From: Cryomorphaceae bacterium
Lineage (GTDB): Bacteria > Bacteroidota > Bacteroidia > Flavobacteriales_D > Crocinitomicaceae
NCBI GenBank assembly: GCA_027485365.1
Contig: JAIXRD010000011.1
Coordinates: 1 to 8,650, forward strand
Direction of reading: 5' to 3'
Length of the DNA stretch: 8,650 nucleotides
A model generated the notes under the pieces. That model saw nothing but the letters and a program-made list of their open reading frames with translations, searched no databases and was not told where the DNA came from. Every line of letters starts with the position of its first letter. The stretch's first letter is position 1. The position numbers were made by a program, and so were the translations under genes. This document shows positions 1 through 6,497 of this stretch, piece by piece.

Positions 1-1
1 A

Positions 2-1858
2 GAAGTATTAACGAATACACTTAAGTCAATACCTGTGCTTACAGGAATTGAGCAAGCACCAAATTACCAAGTGCTATATACACCAAACGATTATAACTTA
101 GGTCTTGCAAATAATTATGCCCTCGATTTAATTAATGCGCAAGGGGCCTGGGATATCACTCAAGGGAATGCGAGTTTTATTATTGGAATTAGTGATCAAA
201 ATGTAAATCCCTTACACGAAGAATTGACTGGTAAAATCGTATCGTATGACGCGACTAATACTGCTCCTCCAACACACGGAAATGCCGTATGTGCAATTGC
301 TGCAGGAAACACAAACAATAATATTGGACTTAGTTCAATTGGATTCAATTCATCAATAGCATTCTACCAAATGAACTATAATCAATTACTTGTTGCTACA
401 TACAACGGAATTCGGGTGTTAAACCTAAGCTGGACTTCTGGATGTTTTTACAACCAATACGAACAAGATGTAATGACAGAAGTATACAATAATGGTACAT
501 TCATTATTGCTGCTGCTGGAAACGGAAACACCTGTAGTTCGCCAGATGCGCTTGTATATCCAGCTGCATATGCTCATGTATTTGCAGTAACTAGTATTGG
601 TGAGTTAGACAACCACGAACAAGTAAACGGAGATCCATTATCCACGCATCAACACAACCAAATGGTTGATTTATCTGCTCCAGGATACAATGTTGCAATT
701 GCTCCGGTGAACGGATGGTATTTGAATAGTTCTGGTACCTCCTACGCCGCACCATATGTAACAGGTACTGTTGCCCTTATGTTAGCTGTAAATCCTTGCC
801 TAGGAAATGTTGATCTTGAAACCATACTTAAAAATACATCTACCAATATCGATGCATTAAATCCATTGTACGCTGGAAAAATTGGCAGCGGGCGTTTAAA
901 TGCAGCAGCAGCAGTCTTACTAGCTCAAACCTTTGTTCACGAAGCGGTTTTTAATGTAAACATTCAAGGATCTTGTGCCAGCACTTCTTCAACAGTTAGC
1001 CTTAATCCAAGCAATGTAACGGGTAATGTATCGGTTACGTGGTCCAATGGTATGGTAGGACTTCAAAATACGGGAATAGAAACTGGAACCTATACCCTAA
1101 CCTTGGTGGATGCCATTGGTTGTAGTTCAGATACAACATTTACAGTGAATGCGCCAGTAGCAGTTCAAGTTAATGGCGTTGTAACTCAAATTCAGTGTTT
1201 CGGTCAAGCGAACGGTGCAATCGATGTGAGTATACTTCAAGGAAATCCTGGTTTTACTTACGCTTGGGATAACGGAGCAACTACGCAAGATTTAACGAAC
1301 CTTGATGCTGGAACCTACCGATTAACCGTAGTTGATGCCAATGGATGTATTTCGTACAGCAGCTATACCCTTTCTCAGCCTACTGAGATTACATTAAATG
1401 CTACAGTAACTAATGAAGTACAAGGTAATGACGGAACGATTGATTTAACAATTACAGGTGGAGTTCCATCCTATACTACCCTATGGTCAAATGGTGTAAA
1501 TACCGAGGACCAAACGAATCTTACCGCTGGAACATATGAAGTAACAGTGGTAGATGGAAACGGATGTATGAATAGTTTAGAAGTAATTATTTTGAATAAT
1601 CAAACAAACAGTATAACAGAAGAACATGCAATTAACATGACGATTTTTCCAAATCCTAGCATGGGAAATGCAACGGTTCAATGGAATGAAGAAATGGTAC
1701 AACTCTTGGTAATTGATAACAACGGTCGTGTTGTTTATAATAAAGATATCAACGGACTTAATTCAATTGAAATTAATTCATTGAGTTCGGGAACTTATTA
1801 TGTGAATTTATTTAATAAAGAAGGAATTGCAGGCACACAACGAATCGTTGTACTGTAA
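2..1858 (+). CDS. Secreted subtilisin-like (S8) serine protease with SprB-like repeats and T9SS sorting domain, 5' partial
   Basis: A subtilase predicted to be exported by the type IX secretion system and released or anchored at the cell surface. The reading frame is open to the left edge, so the signal peptide and most of any propeptide are missing; the GTG at 35 is probably internal. The full S8 catalytic set is visible: Asp in GISDQN (194-196), His in THGNAV (275-277), oxyanion Asn in AAAGNGN (521-523) and Ser in SSGTSYAAP (740-742). After the protease domain (to about 940) come three related repeats of 71-75 residues (944-1603), each ending in a TY-x-(L/V)-T-(L/V)-VD-x-x-GC block as in SprB repeats. 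The last 74 residues (1634-1855) form a type A sorting domain, with a FPNPS start, a G-x-V-V-Y-N centre and a TYYVNLF strand. A hairpin terminator follows the stop. Substrate is unknown; the domain assignment is firm. Confidence 0.93.
   Translation, partial: EVLTNTLKSIPVLTGIEQAPNYQVLYTPNDYNLGLANNYALDLINAQGAWDITQGNASFIIGISDQNVNPLHEELTGKIVSYDATNTAPPTHGNAVCAIAAGNTNNNIGLSSIGFNSSIAFYQMNYNQLLVATYNGIRVLNLSWTSGCFYNQYEQDVMTEVYNNGTFIIAAAGNGNTCSSPDALVYPAAYAHVFAVTSIGELDNHEQVNGDPLSTHQHNQMVDLSAPGYNVAIAPVNGWYLNSSGTSYAAPYVTGTVALMLAVNPCLGNVDLETILKNTSTNIDALNPLYAGKIGSGRLNAAAAVLLAQTFVHEAVFNVNIQGSCASTSSTVSLNPSNVTGNVSVTWSNGMVGLQNTGIETGTYTLTLVDAIGCSSDTTFTVNAPVAVQVNGVVTQIQCFGQANGAIDVSILQGNPGFTYAWDNGATTQDLTNLDAGTYRLTVVDANGCISYSSYTLSQPTEITLNATVTNEVQGNDGTIDLTITGGVPSYTTLWSNGVNTEDQTNLTAGTYEVTVVDGNGCMNSLEVIILNNQTNSITEEHAINMTIFPNPSMGNATVQWNEEMVQLLVIDNNGRVVYNKDINGLNSIEINSLSSGTYYVNLFNKEGIAGTQRIVVL
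944..1603 (+). repeat. Three tandem SprB-like repeat units within the protease
   Basis: Three diverged protein repeats lie at about 944-1156, 1157-1381 and 1382-1603. Each has a (W/L)-x-NG core (TWSNG, AWDNG, LWSNG), followed by a (L/T)-G-T-Y strand and a VDxxGC end. Repeats 1 and 2 have an early Cys that could pair with the terminal GC Cys; repeat 3 has Val in place of that early Cys (VTNEVQG versus VTQIQCFG). Such Ig-like repeats are typical of large Bacteroidota surface proteins of the SprB type. The similarity is clear in protein but loose in DNA, so these are old repeats, not a recent duplication. Confidence 0.8.
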
Positions 1859-1877
1859 TAGTTAGGTTTAGGGTTGG

Positions 1878-1910
1878 AAAAAGGGATGGCAACGGCTATC
1901 CCTTTTTCTT
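1878..1910 (+). terminator. Rho-independent-type terminator after the protease gene
   Basis: The arms 1878-1890 and 1895-1907 pair over 13 bp, with one G-U pair and an AACG loop, and a T-rich tail follows (TTTTTCTTTTTC). The A-tract on the left means that the same hairpin ends in U residues when read from the minus strand, so it may also serve the convergent acetyltransferase gene. Unusually, the stop codon of that gene (1896-1898) lies inside the hairpin. Confidence 0.8.
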
Positions 1911-2327
1911 TTTCATTAAAAAATGTTGAATTTCACCAAAAAGTAAATGGGATGGTTCAATGCAAGAATAGCCCAGTTTCTCATAAAACCCCAGCGCTTG
2001 CGCTCTGGCATGTAAGATAATTTCAGTCGCCCCTGAATTCCAGGCATCCAATTCCATAGTATTCATCAAGTTTGCCCCTATACCCTTGGATTGACAGCTC
2101 GGTTCTACCGCCATAAATCTAATTTGTCTTGTAGTAGGTTCTAAATAATCCAAGCGACCTACGCCAATTATTTCGTTTTCTTCGAATGCAGCAAAATGCG
2201 ATGTTTCGTGTTCATAATCATCGCGTTCAGAACCAAGGGCTTGATTCCAGGGTTGCCTTAACACCTTCCATCTGAGGTGATAATACTTATCCCATTCTTC
2301 CTTGTTTTTGGGTTCTCTTATTTCCAT
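1896..2327 (-). CDS. GNAT-family N-acetyltransferase
   Basis: A single-domain acetyltransferase of 143 residues, predicted cytoplasmic. It would transfer an acetyl group from acetyl-CoA to an amine that cannot be named from sequence. The acetyl-CoA binding motif A is clear: strand IRFMAV (69-74) and then Q79-S-K-G82-I-G84-A, the Q/R-x-x-G-x-G/A pyrophosphate loop. Motif B follows as ALGFYEKLGY (111-120). The N-terminal block YHLRWKVLRQPW (16-27) resembles a group of GNAT proteins common in Bacteroidota. The ATG at 2325-2327 lies inside the last codons of the upstream CoA-transferase gene (10-nt overlap, different frame) with no Shine-Dalgarno sequence, which suggests translational coupling and one transcript. 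The C-terminus KKKKG and the TAG stop fall within the terminator hairpin shared with the convergent protease gene. The fold is certain, the substrate unknown. Confidence 0.9.
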   Translation of the reverse strand: MEIREPKNKEEWDKYYHLRWKVLRQPWNQALGSERDDYEHETSHFAAFEENEIIGVGRLDYLEPTTRQIRFMAVEPSCQSKGIGANLMNTMELDAWNSGATEIILHARAQALGFYEKLGYSCIEPSHLLFGEIQHFLMKKKKG

Positions 2328-3370
2328 TTAAATGCAAGTTGCGTTAAGCGTTTAGTAGATGTAATGCCTTGTGTTTCTTCACGAATCAACGCTTTAGCCT
2401 CCAGGGTTTCAAAAACCTCATCTAACGATTTGATAATTCCCAACGGAATAACATGTTCTAATGCCAAATCAGACAATTCTTTAGCCTCATACATTAAAAT
2501 GTAAGGAGCCATTTCTTCCATTAATTTTATGCGATTTTTAACCCGGTCTTCGTTCGTTGAGTAGTCTAAATTAGACGAAATTAATTCACAACCAAGCACC
2601 TTGCATAGTGTTTGAAATTGCCGATCCGAACCAACCGCAAACGTGACTAATTTTTTATCTTTCGTTCTAAAAATCTCTCCATAAGGAGCGATGTTCGGAT
2701 GTAAACTTCCCATGCGGGTTGGAATTATATCATTCATTAAAAATGCGGACGCTTGATTCACTAAACTAGAAACCGCTGCATCATAGAGCGAAACACTAAC
2801 CCAACTCCCTAAATTTGTCTTTTCACGTTTAAGTAATGCGAGCAAAAGTGCTTCTTTCAACTGATGTGCGGCTAGTACGTCAATGAATGCAATTGGCATT
2901 TTAGTTGGATATCCATCAGGCGCACCATTCATGGCCATAATTCCCGATTCAGCTTGCAGAATTAAATCATATGCTACGCGGTCTGAATTATCGCCAAACC
3001 CTGAAATAGAACCTATTATTAGGCGTGGGTTTATTGCATGTAATTTTTCTTTTGTAAGATTAAATTTCAAGTAATCGGAGGACTTAAAATTCATGATTAA
3101 AACATCAACCGTAGGGAGCTGTTCCAACAACCACGCATAATCAGAAGGCAAGGTAAAATCCTTAGTAATATACTCCTTGCGGAAATTTATACTTGAAAAA
3201 TAACTTGTAACCTCTTGCTTTTCCCCCGGAATTCGCCACGTTCGTGTCACGTCGCCATGAATCGGATGTTCAATTTTGGTGACCTTTGCTCCCAGCTCAG
3301 CAAAGAAACTTGCTACCGATGGGCCAGCTAAGACTGTAGAAAGATCAAAAACTTCAAGATTAGCAAACAT
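2318..3370 (-). CDS. CaiB/BaiF-type (class III) CoA-transferase family protein
   Basis: A 350-residue member of family III CoA-transferases, enzymes that move CoA between carboxylic acids; relatives such as alpha-methylacyl-CoA racemase use the same fold. The N-terminus is canonical: LEVFDLSTVLAGPSVASFFAELGA with KIEHP following (5-36). The catalytic Asp is probably D135 in the VAYDLILQAESG block (132-142), which aligns with the aspartate that forms the acyl anhydride intermediate in formyl-CoA transferase. FIDVLAAHQ (residues about 174-182) and the later PYGEIFRTKD block fit the family. It is shorter than CaiB or Frc (about 400-430), mainly in the C-terminal part. The ATG start is fixed by the family N-terminus. 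It is the first gene of a two-gene unit with the GNAT gene and is divergent from aconitase. No dehydrogenase, ligase or hydratase gene lies nearby, so the acyl substrate cannot be inferred. Confidence 0.88.
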   Translation of the reverse strand: MFANLEVFDLSTVLAGPSVASFFAELGAKVTKIEHPIHGDVTRTWRIPGEKQEVTSYFSSINFRKEYITKDFTLPSDYAWLLEQLPTVDVLIMNFKSSDYLKFNLTKEKLHAINPRLIIGSISGFGDNSDRVAYDLILQAESGIMAMNGAPDGYPTKMPIAFIDVLAAHQLKEALLLALLKREKTNLGSWVSVSLYDAAVSSLVNQASAFLMNDIIPTRMGSLHPNIAPYGEIFRTKDKKLVTFAVGSDRQFQTLCKVLGCELISSNLDYSTNEDRVKNRIKLMEEMAPYILMYEAKELSDLALEHVIPLGIIKSLDEVFETLEAKALIREETQGITSTKRLTQLAFKWK

Positions 3371-3374
3371 TGCT

Positions 3375-3408
3375 CAAAAGTACATTAAAAATCTATTGAA
3401 AAATTCAA
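3375..3408 (-). promoter_or_regulatory. Predicted Bacteroidota-type promoter for the CoA-transferase/GNAT unit
   Basis: On the minus strand TACTTTTG (3375-3382) matches the Bacteroidota -7 consensus TAnnTTTG exactly, and a TTG at 3406-3408 could be the -33 element. The 23-nt spacing is at the long end. Only four bases (AGCA) separate the -7 motif from the ATG, so transcription from here would give a leaderless or nearly leaderless mRNA. This is pattern matching only; an AT-rich region can produce such a match by chance. Confidence 0.45.
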
Positions 3409-3422
3409 GATTTCATAGTGGA

Positions 3423-3457
3423 TTGGTAGCAATTTTATGTTTAATTGAGTAGCTTTG
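3423..3457 (+). promoter_or_regulatory. Predicted Bacteroidota-type promoter for aconitase
   Basis: TAGCTTTG at 3450-3457 matches the -7 consensus TAnnTTTG exactly. A TTG at 3423-3425 is a possible -33 element, with a 24-nt spacing that is long. Initiation a few bases downstream of the motif would leave a short A-rich leader (AATAAAAAATTTACT before the ATG) without a Shine-Dalgarno sequence, as is usual in this phylum. It is the only exact match on this strand in the intergenic region. Confidence 0.55.
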
Positions 3458-3476
3458 CGGCAATAAAAAATTTACT

Positions 3477-5741
3477 ATGGTTTTCGATATTGACATGATT
3501 AAACGGGTATATGCAACTTACCCTGAGCGAATTAATGCAGCTAGACAAGTGCTAAATAAACCGTTAACCTTAACGGAAAAAATACTTTACGCGCATTTAT
3601 GGGATGGGAATGGCACGGTTGCGTTTGAACGAGGAAAATCATATGTGGATTTTGCACCAGACCGAGTTGCAATGCAAGACGCTACGGCTCAAATGGCATT
3701 ACTTCAATTCATGCAAGCAGGTAAGAAACGCGTTGCGGTTCCTTCTACGGTGCATGCGGATCACTTAATACAAGCTAGAGTTGGTGCGAGTAAAGATTTA
3801 CAAGATTCATTGAATCAAAACAATGAGGTATTCAACTTTTTGTCATCTATTTCAAATAAATACGGAATCGGATTTTGGAAACCAGGTGCAGGGATCATTC
3901 ACCAAGTAGTTTTAGAAAATTATGCGTTTCCTGGAGGAATGATGATTGGAACGGATTCCCACACTGTAAATGCAGGTGGACTTGGAATGGTAGCGATTGG
4001 TGTAGGTGGTGCAGATGCCGTGGATGTTATGGCCGGAATGGCTTGGGAATTAAAGTTTCCGAAATTAATTGGGATTAAACTAACTGGAAAGTTAAATGGA
4101 TGGACATCTGCTAAAGATGTAATTCTAAAAGTTGCAGATATTTTAACTGTAAAAGGTGGCACTGGATGTATTGTTGAATATTTTGGAGAAGGAGCAGAAT
4201 CTTTATCTTGTACAGGAAAAGGGACCATTTGTAACATGGGTGCTGAAATTGGTGCCACTACATCAACCTTTGGTTATGACGACTCCATGCGCAGGTATTT
4301 AATTGCTACTGGTCGTCAGGACGTTGTTGATGCAGCTGATGTTATTGCTGAACATTTGACTGGAGATGCTGAAGTATATGAAAATCCGAAAGCTTATTTT
4401 GATCAAATTATTGAAATCAACCTTTCTGAATTAGAACCGCACATCAATGGCCCGTTTACTCCAGACCGTGGTACACCGGTATCTAAAATGCGTGCAGAAG
4501 CAGAAAAGAATGGGTGGCCGATGGATGTAGAATGGGGATTGATTGGTTCTTGTACAAATTCTTCTTACGAAGATTTGGCACGTGCAGCCTCCGTGGTTAA
4601 ACAAGCTGTTGCCAACGGAATTACACCAAAAGCAGAATTCGGAATCAACCCGGGTTCGGAGCAAGTTAGATTCACTGCTGAACGCGATGGGATACTCGCT
4701 GATTTCGAGAAAATGGGCACTAAAGTGTTCACGAATGCCTGTGGGCCGTGTATTGGACAGTGGGATCGTGAAGGTGCTGAAAAGCAAGAAAAAAACACGA
4801 TTGTTCATTCATTCAACCGAAACTTCTCAAAACGTGCAGATGGTAACCCAAATACTCACGCCTTTGTTACTAGTCCTGAAATGGTAGCTGCATTAGCCAT
4901 TGCTGGAGATTTAGGGTTTAATCCATTGACGGATACCTTAACCAATGCTGAAGGTAAGTCTTTCAAGTTAACTCCACCTGTTGGAGATGAATTACCAACG
5001 AAAGGTTTTGCTGTTGAAGACAATGGATATCAAGCGCCAGCAGCCGATGGTAGTGGCGTGAATATCATAGTAGCTCCTGATTCTCAACGTCTTCAATTGT
5101 TAGAAAACTTCCCGGTATGGAATGGTAAAAACATTACCGATGCGAAGCTTTTGATTAAGGTCAAGGGAAAATGTACTACGGACCATATTTCTATGGCGGG
5201 TCCTTGGTTGAAATACCGTGGACATTTAGACAATATTTCAAACAACCTTTTAATTGGTGCTGAAAATGCATTTAATGGAAAAGCGAATGAAGTAAAAAAT
5301 CAGTTAACCGGAAGTTACGGTGAAGTTCCTGCAGTTCAACGCGCCTACAAGGCAGCAGGAATTGCTTCAATTGTTGTTGGTGATCATAACTATGGTGAAG
5401 GAAGCTCAAGAGAACATGCCGCGATGGAACCAAGACATTTAGGAGTTTCTGCAGTCATTGTTAAGTCTTTTGCTAGAATTCACGAGACTAATCTTAAGAA
5501 ACAAGGCATGTTAGCATTAACGTTTGCTAATGAAGCGGATTACGATAAAATCCATGAAAATGATTTATTTGATTTTATTGATCTTGAGACTTTTGCCCCT
5601 GAAAAACCATTAACCTTGAGAATTCGTCATGACAATGGCACTCACGATGATATTATGCTAAATCACACCTACAATCAGTCGCAAATCGAATGGTTTAAGG
5701 CAGGGTCGGCATTGAACTTAATTAAACTGATGGAGAATTAA
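3477..5741 (+). CDS. acn: Aconitate hydratase (aconitase), mitochondrial type
   Basis: Interconverts citrate and isocitrate through cis-aconitate in the TCA cycle, using a [4Fe-4S] cluster in the cytoplasm. The 754-residue length matches mature mitochondrial aconitase, not the longer AcnA/IRP1 (about 890) or AcnB forms. The three cluster cysteines are present: C359 in GSCTNSS and C422 and C425 in ACGPCIGQW, each one position from bovine C358, C421 and C424. The active-site blocks HADHLIQA (D95-H96), GTDSHT (D160, H162) and GEGSSREHAAME (S643, R645) are intact. The C-terminal swivel domain includes DHISMAGPW and the HLGVSAVIVKSFARIHETN stretch. The ATG at 3477 gives the expected N-terminus and has an A-rich leader. 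It looks monocistronic: a divergent promoter region lies upstream and a strong terminator starts 17 nt after the stop. No citrate synthase or isocitrate dehydrogenase gene lies beside it. Confidence 0.98.
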   Translation: MVFDIDMIKRVYATYPERINAARQVLNKPLTLTEKILYAHLWDGNGTVAFERGKSYVDFAPDRVAMQDATAQMALLQFMQAGKKRVAVPSTVHADHLIQARVGASKDLQDSLNQNNEVFNFLSSISNKYGIGFWKPGAGIIHQVVLENYAFPGGMMIGTDSHTVNAGGLGMVAIGVGGADAVDVMAGMAWELKFPKLIGIKLTGKLNGWTSAKDVILKVADILTVKGGTGCIVEYFGEGAESLSCTGKGTICNMGAEIGATTSTFGYDDSMRRYLIATGRQDVVDAADVIAEHLTGDAEVYENPKAYFDQIIEINLSELEPHINGPFTPDRGTPVSKMRAEAEKNGWPMDVEWGLIGSCTNSSYEDLARAASVVKQAVANGITPKAEFGINPGSEQVRFTAERDGILADFEKMGTKVFTNACGPCIGQWDREGAEKQEKNTIVHSFNRNFSKRADGNPNTHAFVTSPEMVAALAIAGDLGFNPLTDTLTNAEGKSFKLTPPVGDELPTKGFAVEDNGYQAPAADGSGVNIIVAPDSQRLQLLENFPVWNGKNITDAKLLIKVKGKCTTDHISMAGPWLKYRGHLDNISNNLLIGAENAFNGKANEVKNQLTGSYGEVPAVQRAYKAAGIASIVVGDHNYGEGSSREHAAMEPRHLGVSAVIVKSFARIHETNLKKQGMLALTFANEADYDKIHENDLFDFIDLETFAPEKPLTLRIRHDNGTHDDIMLNHTYNQSQIEWFKAGSALNLIKLMEN

Positions 5742-5758
5742 TTCAAAGTTTACAGCAT

Positions 5759-5789
5759 AAAAAAAGGGAGGCGAGCCTCCCTTTTTTTT
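5759..5789. terminator. Bidirectional rho-independent terminator between aconitase and the outer-membrane protein gene
   Basis: A near-perfect inverted repeat: seven A, GGGAGG, loop CGAG, CCTCCC, eight T. The GC stem with a T-tract on either strand makes it a convincing terminator in both directions. It sits between two convergent genes, 17 nt after the aconitase stop and 17 nt beyond the stop of the minus-strand gene, and probably serves both. Confidence 0.92.
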
Positions 5790-5806
5790 GTATCAATAAT
5801 TTGTAC

Positions 5807-6466
5807 TTAGAACTTAACTGAAAGACCAGCTTGAAGTAAACCACCTCCGAAAGCACCTAACTCAACATGCGCACCGATGTTTTGTGTAAAGTACATTTTT
5901 GCACCGATCGCAATACGAAGCGTAACTGGAACTAATGCACCATCAAGATTTGCGTCCGTATAACTAGACGTTGTAGGATTTGTCTCACTTGCACGATTTA
6001 CAGATTTGTATCCACCCGCAAAACCAGCATACATATCTAATTTCTCCTCTTGAACAAAATGATAATTCAATCGAAACATGGCACGCAATTTCTTAGCAGT
6101 GTATTGGGTTTGATATTGGTTAATCAAAAAGTCCCCATTCGCATCCGTTTGCGCATTGCCATTAGCGTCGTATACAAAGTCATCGAATTTATACGAATAA
6201 CCCGAAACTTCATAATTCACATCAGCACCAATTCCCACTTTATCGGATGCCATATATTCAATACGTCCGCCATAGGACAACATACTTCCAACCACTTGAT
6301 AATCTTGGATATTCGTTTGATTACCCTCATACTGATTATAAATTAATGAGTTTGCCCAGTTTGGTACTCCAATGTAGGGATCAATAGAAATATTCCCTTG
6401 ACCCATTTGCGCTTTCGCGCTTACTCCACCAATAACAGCAAAGATTAAAACATAGATTTTTTTCAT
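5807..6466 (-). CDS. Small outer-membrane beta-barrel protein
   Basis: A 219-residue exported protein of the small outer-membrane beta-barrel (porin-like) type. It has a classical signal peptide: MKK, then a hydrophobic run YVLIFAVIGG, with probable cleavage after VSAKA (about residue 19). The mature part alternates polar and aromatic residues in strand-like segments (GGRIEYMASDKVGIGADVNYEVSGYSY read in two parts, then KKLRAMFRLNYHF and KLDMYAGFAGGYKSV). It ends in a typical barrel C-terminus, GLLQAGLSVKF, with a final Phe. A D/N/G-rich segment at residues 100-112 (two DANG units) probably lies in a loop. It follows aroA on the same strand after 31 nt, so it may be read through from aroA or have its own weak promoter. 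Ligand and function are unknown; nothing links it to aromatic synthesis. Confidence 0.85.
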   Translation of the reverse strand: MKKIYVLIFAVIGGVSAKAQMGQGNISIDPYIGVPNWANSLIYNQYEGNQTNIQDYQVVGSMLSYGGRIEYMASDKVGIGADVNYEVSGYSYKFDDFVYDANGNAQTDANGDFLINQYQTQYTAKKLRAMFRLNYHFVQEEKLDMYAGFAGGYKSVNRASETNPTTSSYTDANLDGALVPVTLRIAIGAKMYFTQNIGAHVELGAFGGGLLQAGLSVKF

Positions 6467-6497
6467 AATTAATTAATTTGTTCTAATATACTTGAAA

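Noticed and set aside
35..37. GTG at 35 as the true start of the protease
   Set aside because: The frame is open to the window edge with sensible coding sequence, and an exported T9SS protein needs a signal peptide that is absent after this codon.
902..914. Short GCA repeat in the protease gene as a slippage tract
   Set aside because: It is only four or five units encoding an alanine run (AAAA) normal for the end of the subtilase domain; no sign of a frameshift.
2277..2504. Open frame of 75 codons on the + strand across the CoA-transferase/GNAT junction
   Set aside because: It is fully overlapped by two well-supported minus-strand genes and its product resembles no protein family; chance frame.
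4431..4808. Open frame of 125 codons antisense to aconitase (also 3920-4258 on the minus strand)
   Set aside because: They lie wholly opposite the strongly conserved aconitase frame; the products have no recognisable domain and skewed composition, as expected for antisense shadows.
6483..6490. TATATTAG on the minus strand as a promoter for the barrel protein gene
   Set aside because: It has one mismatch to TAnnTTTG and no TTG at a suitable distance upstream; the AT-rich gap makes such matches likely by chance.
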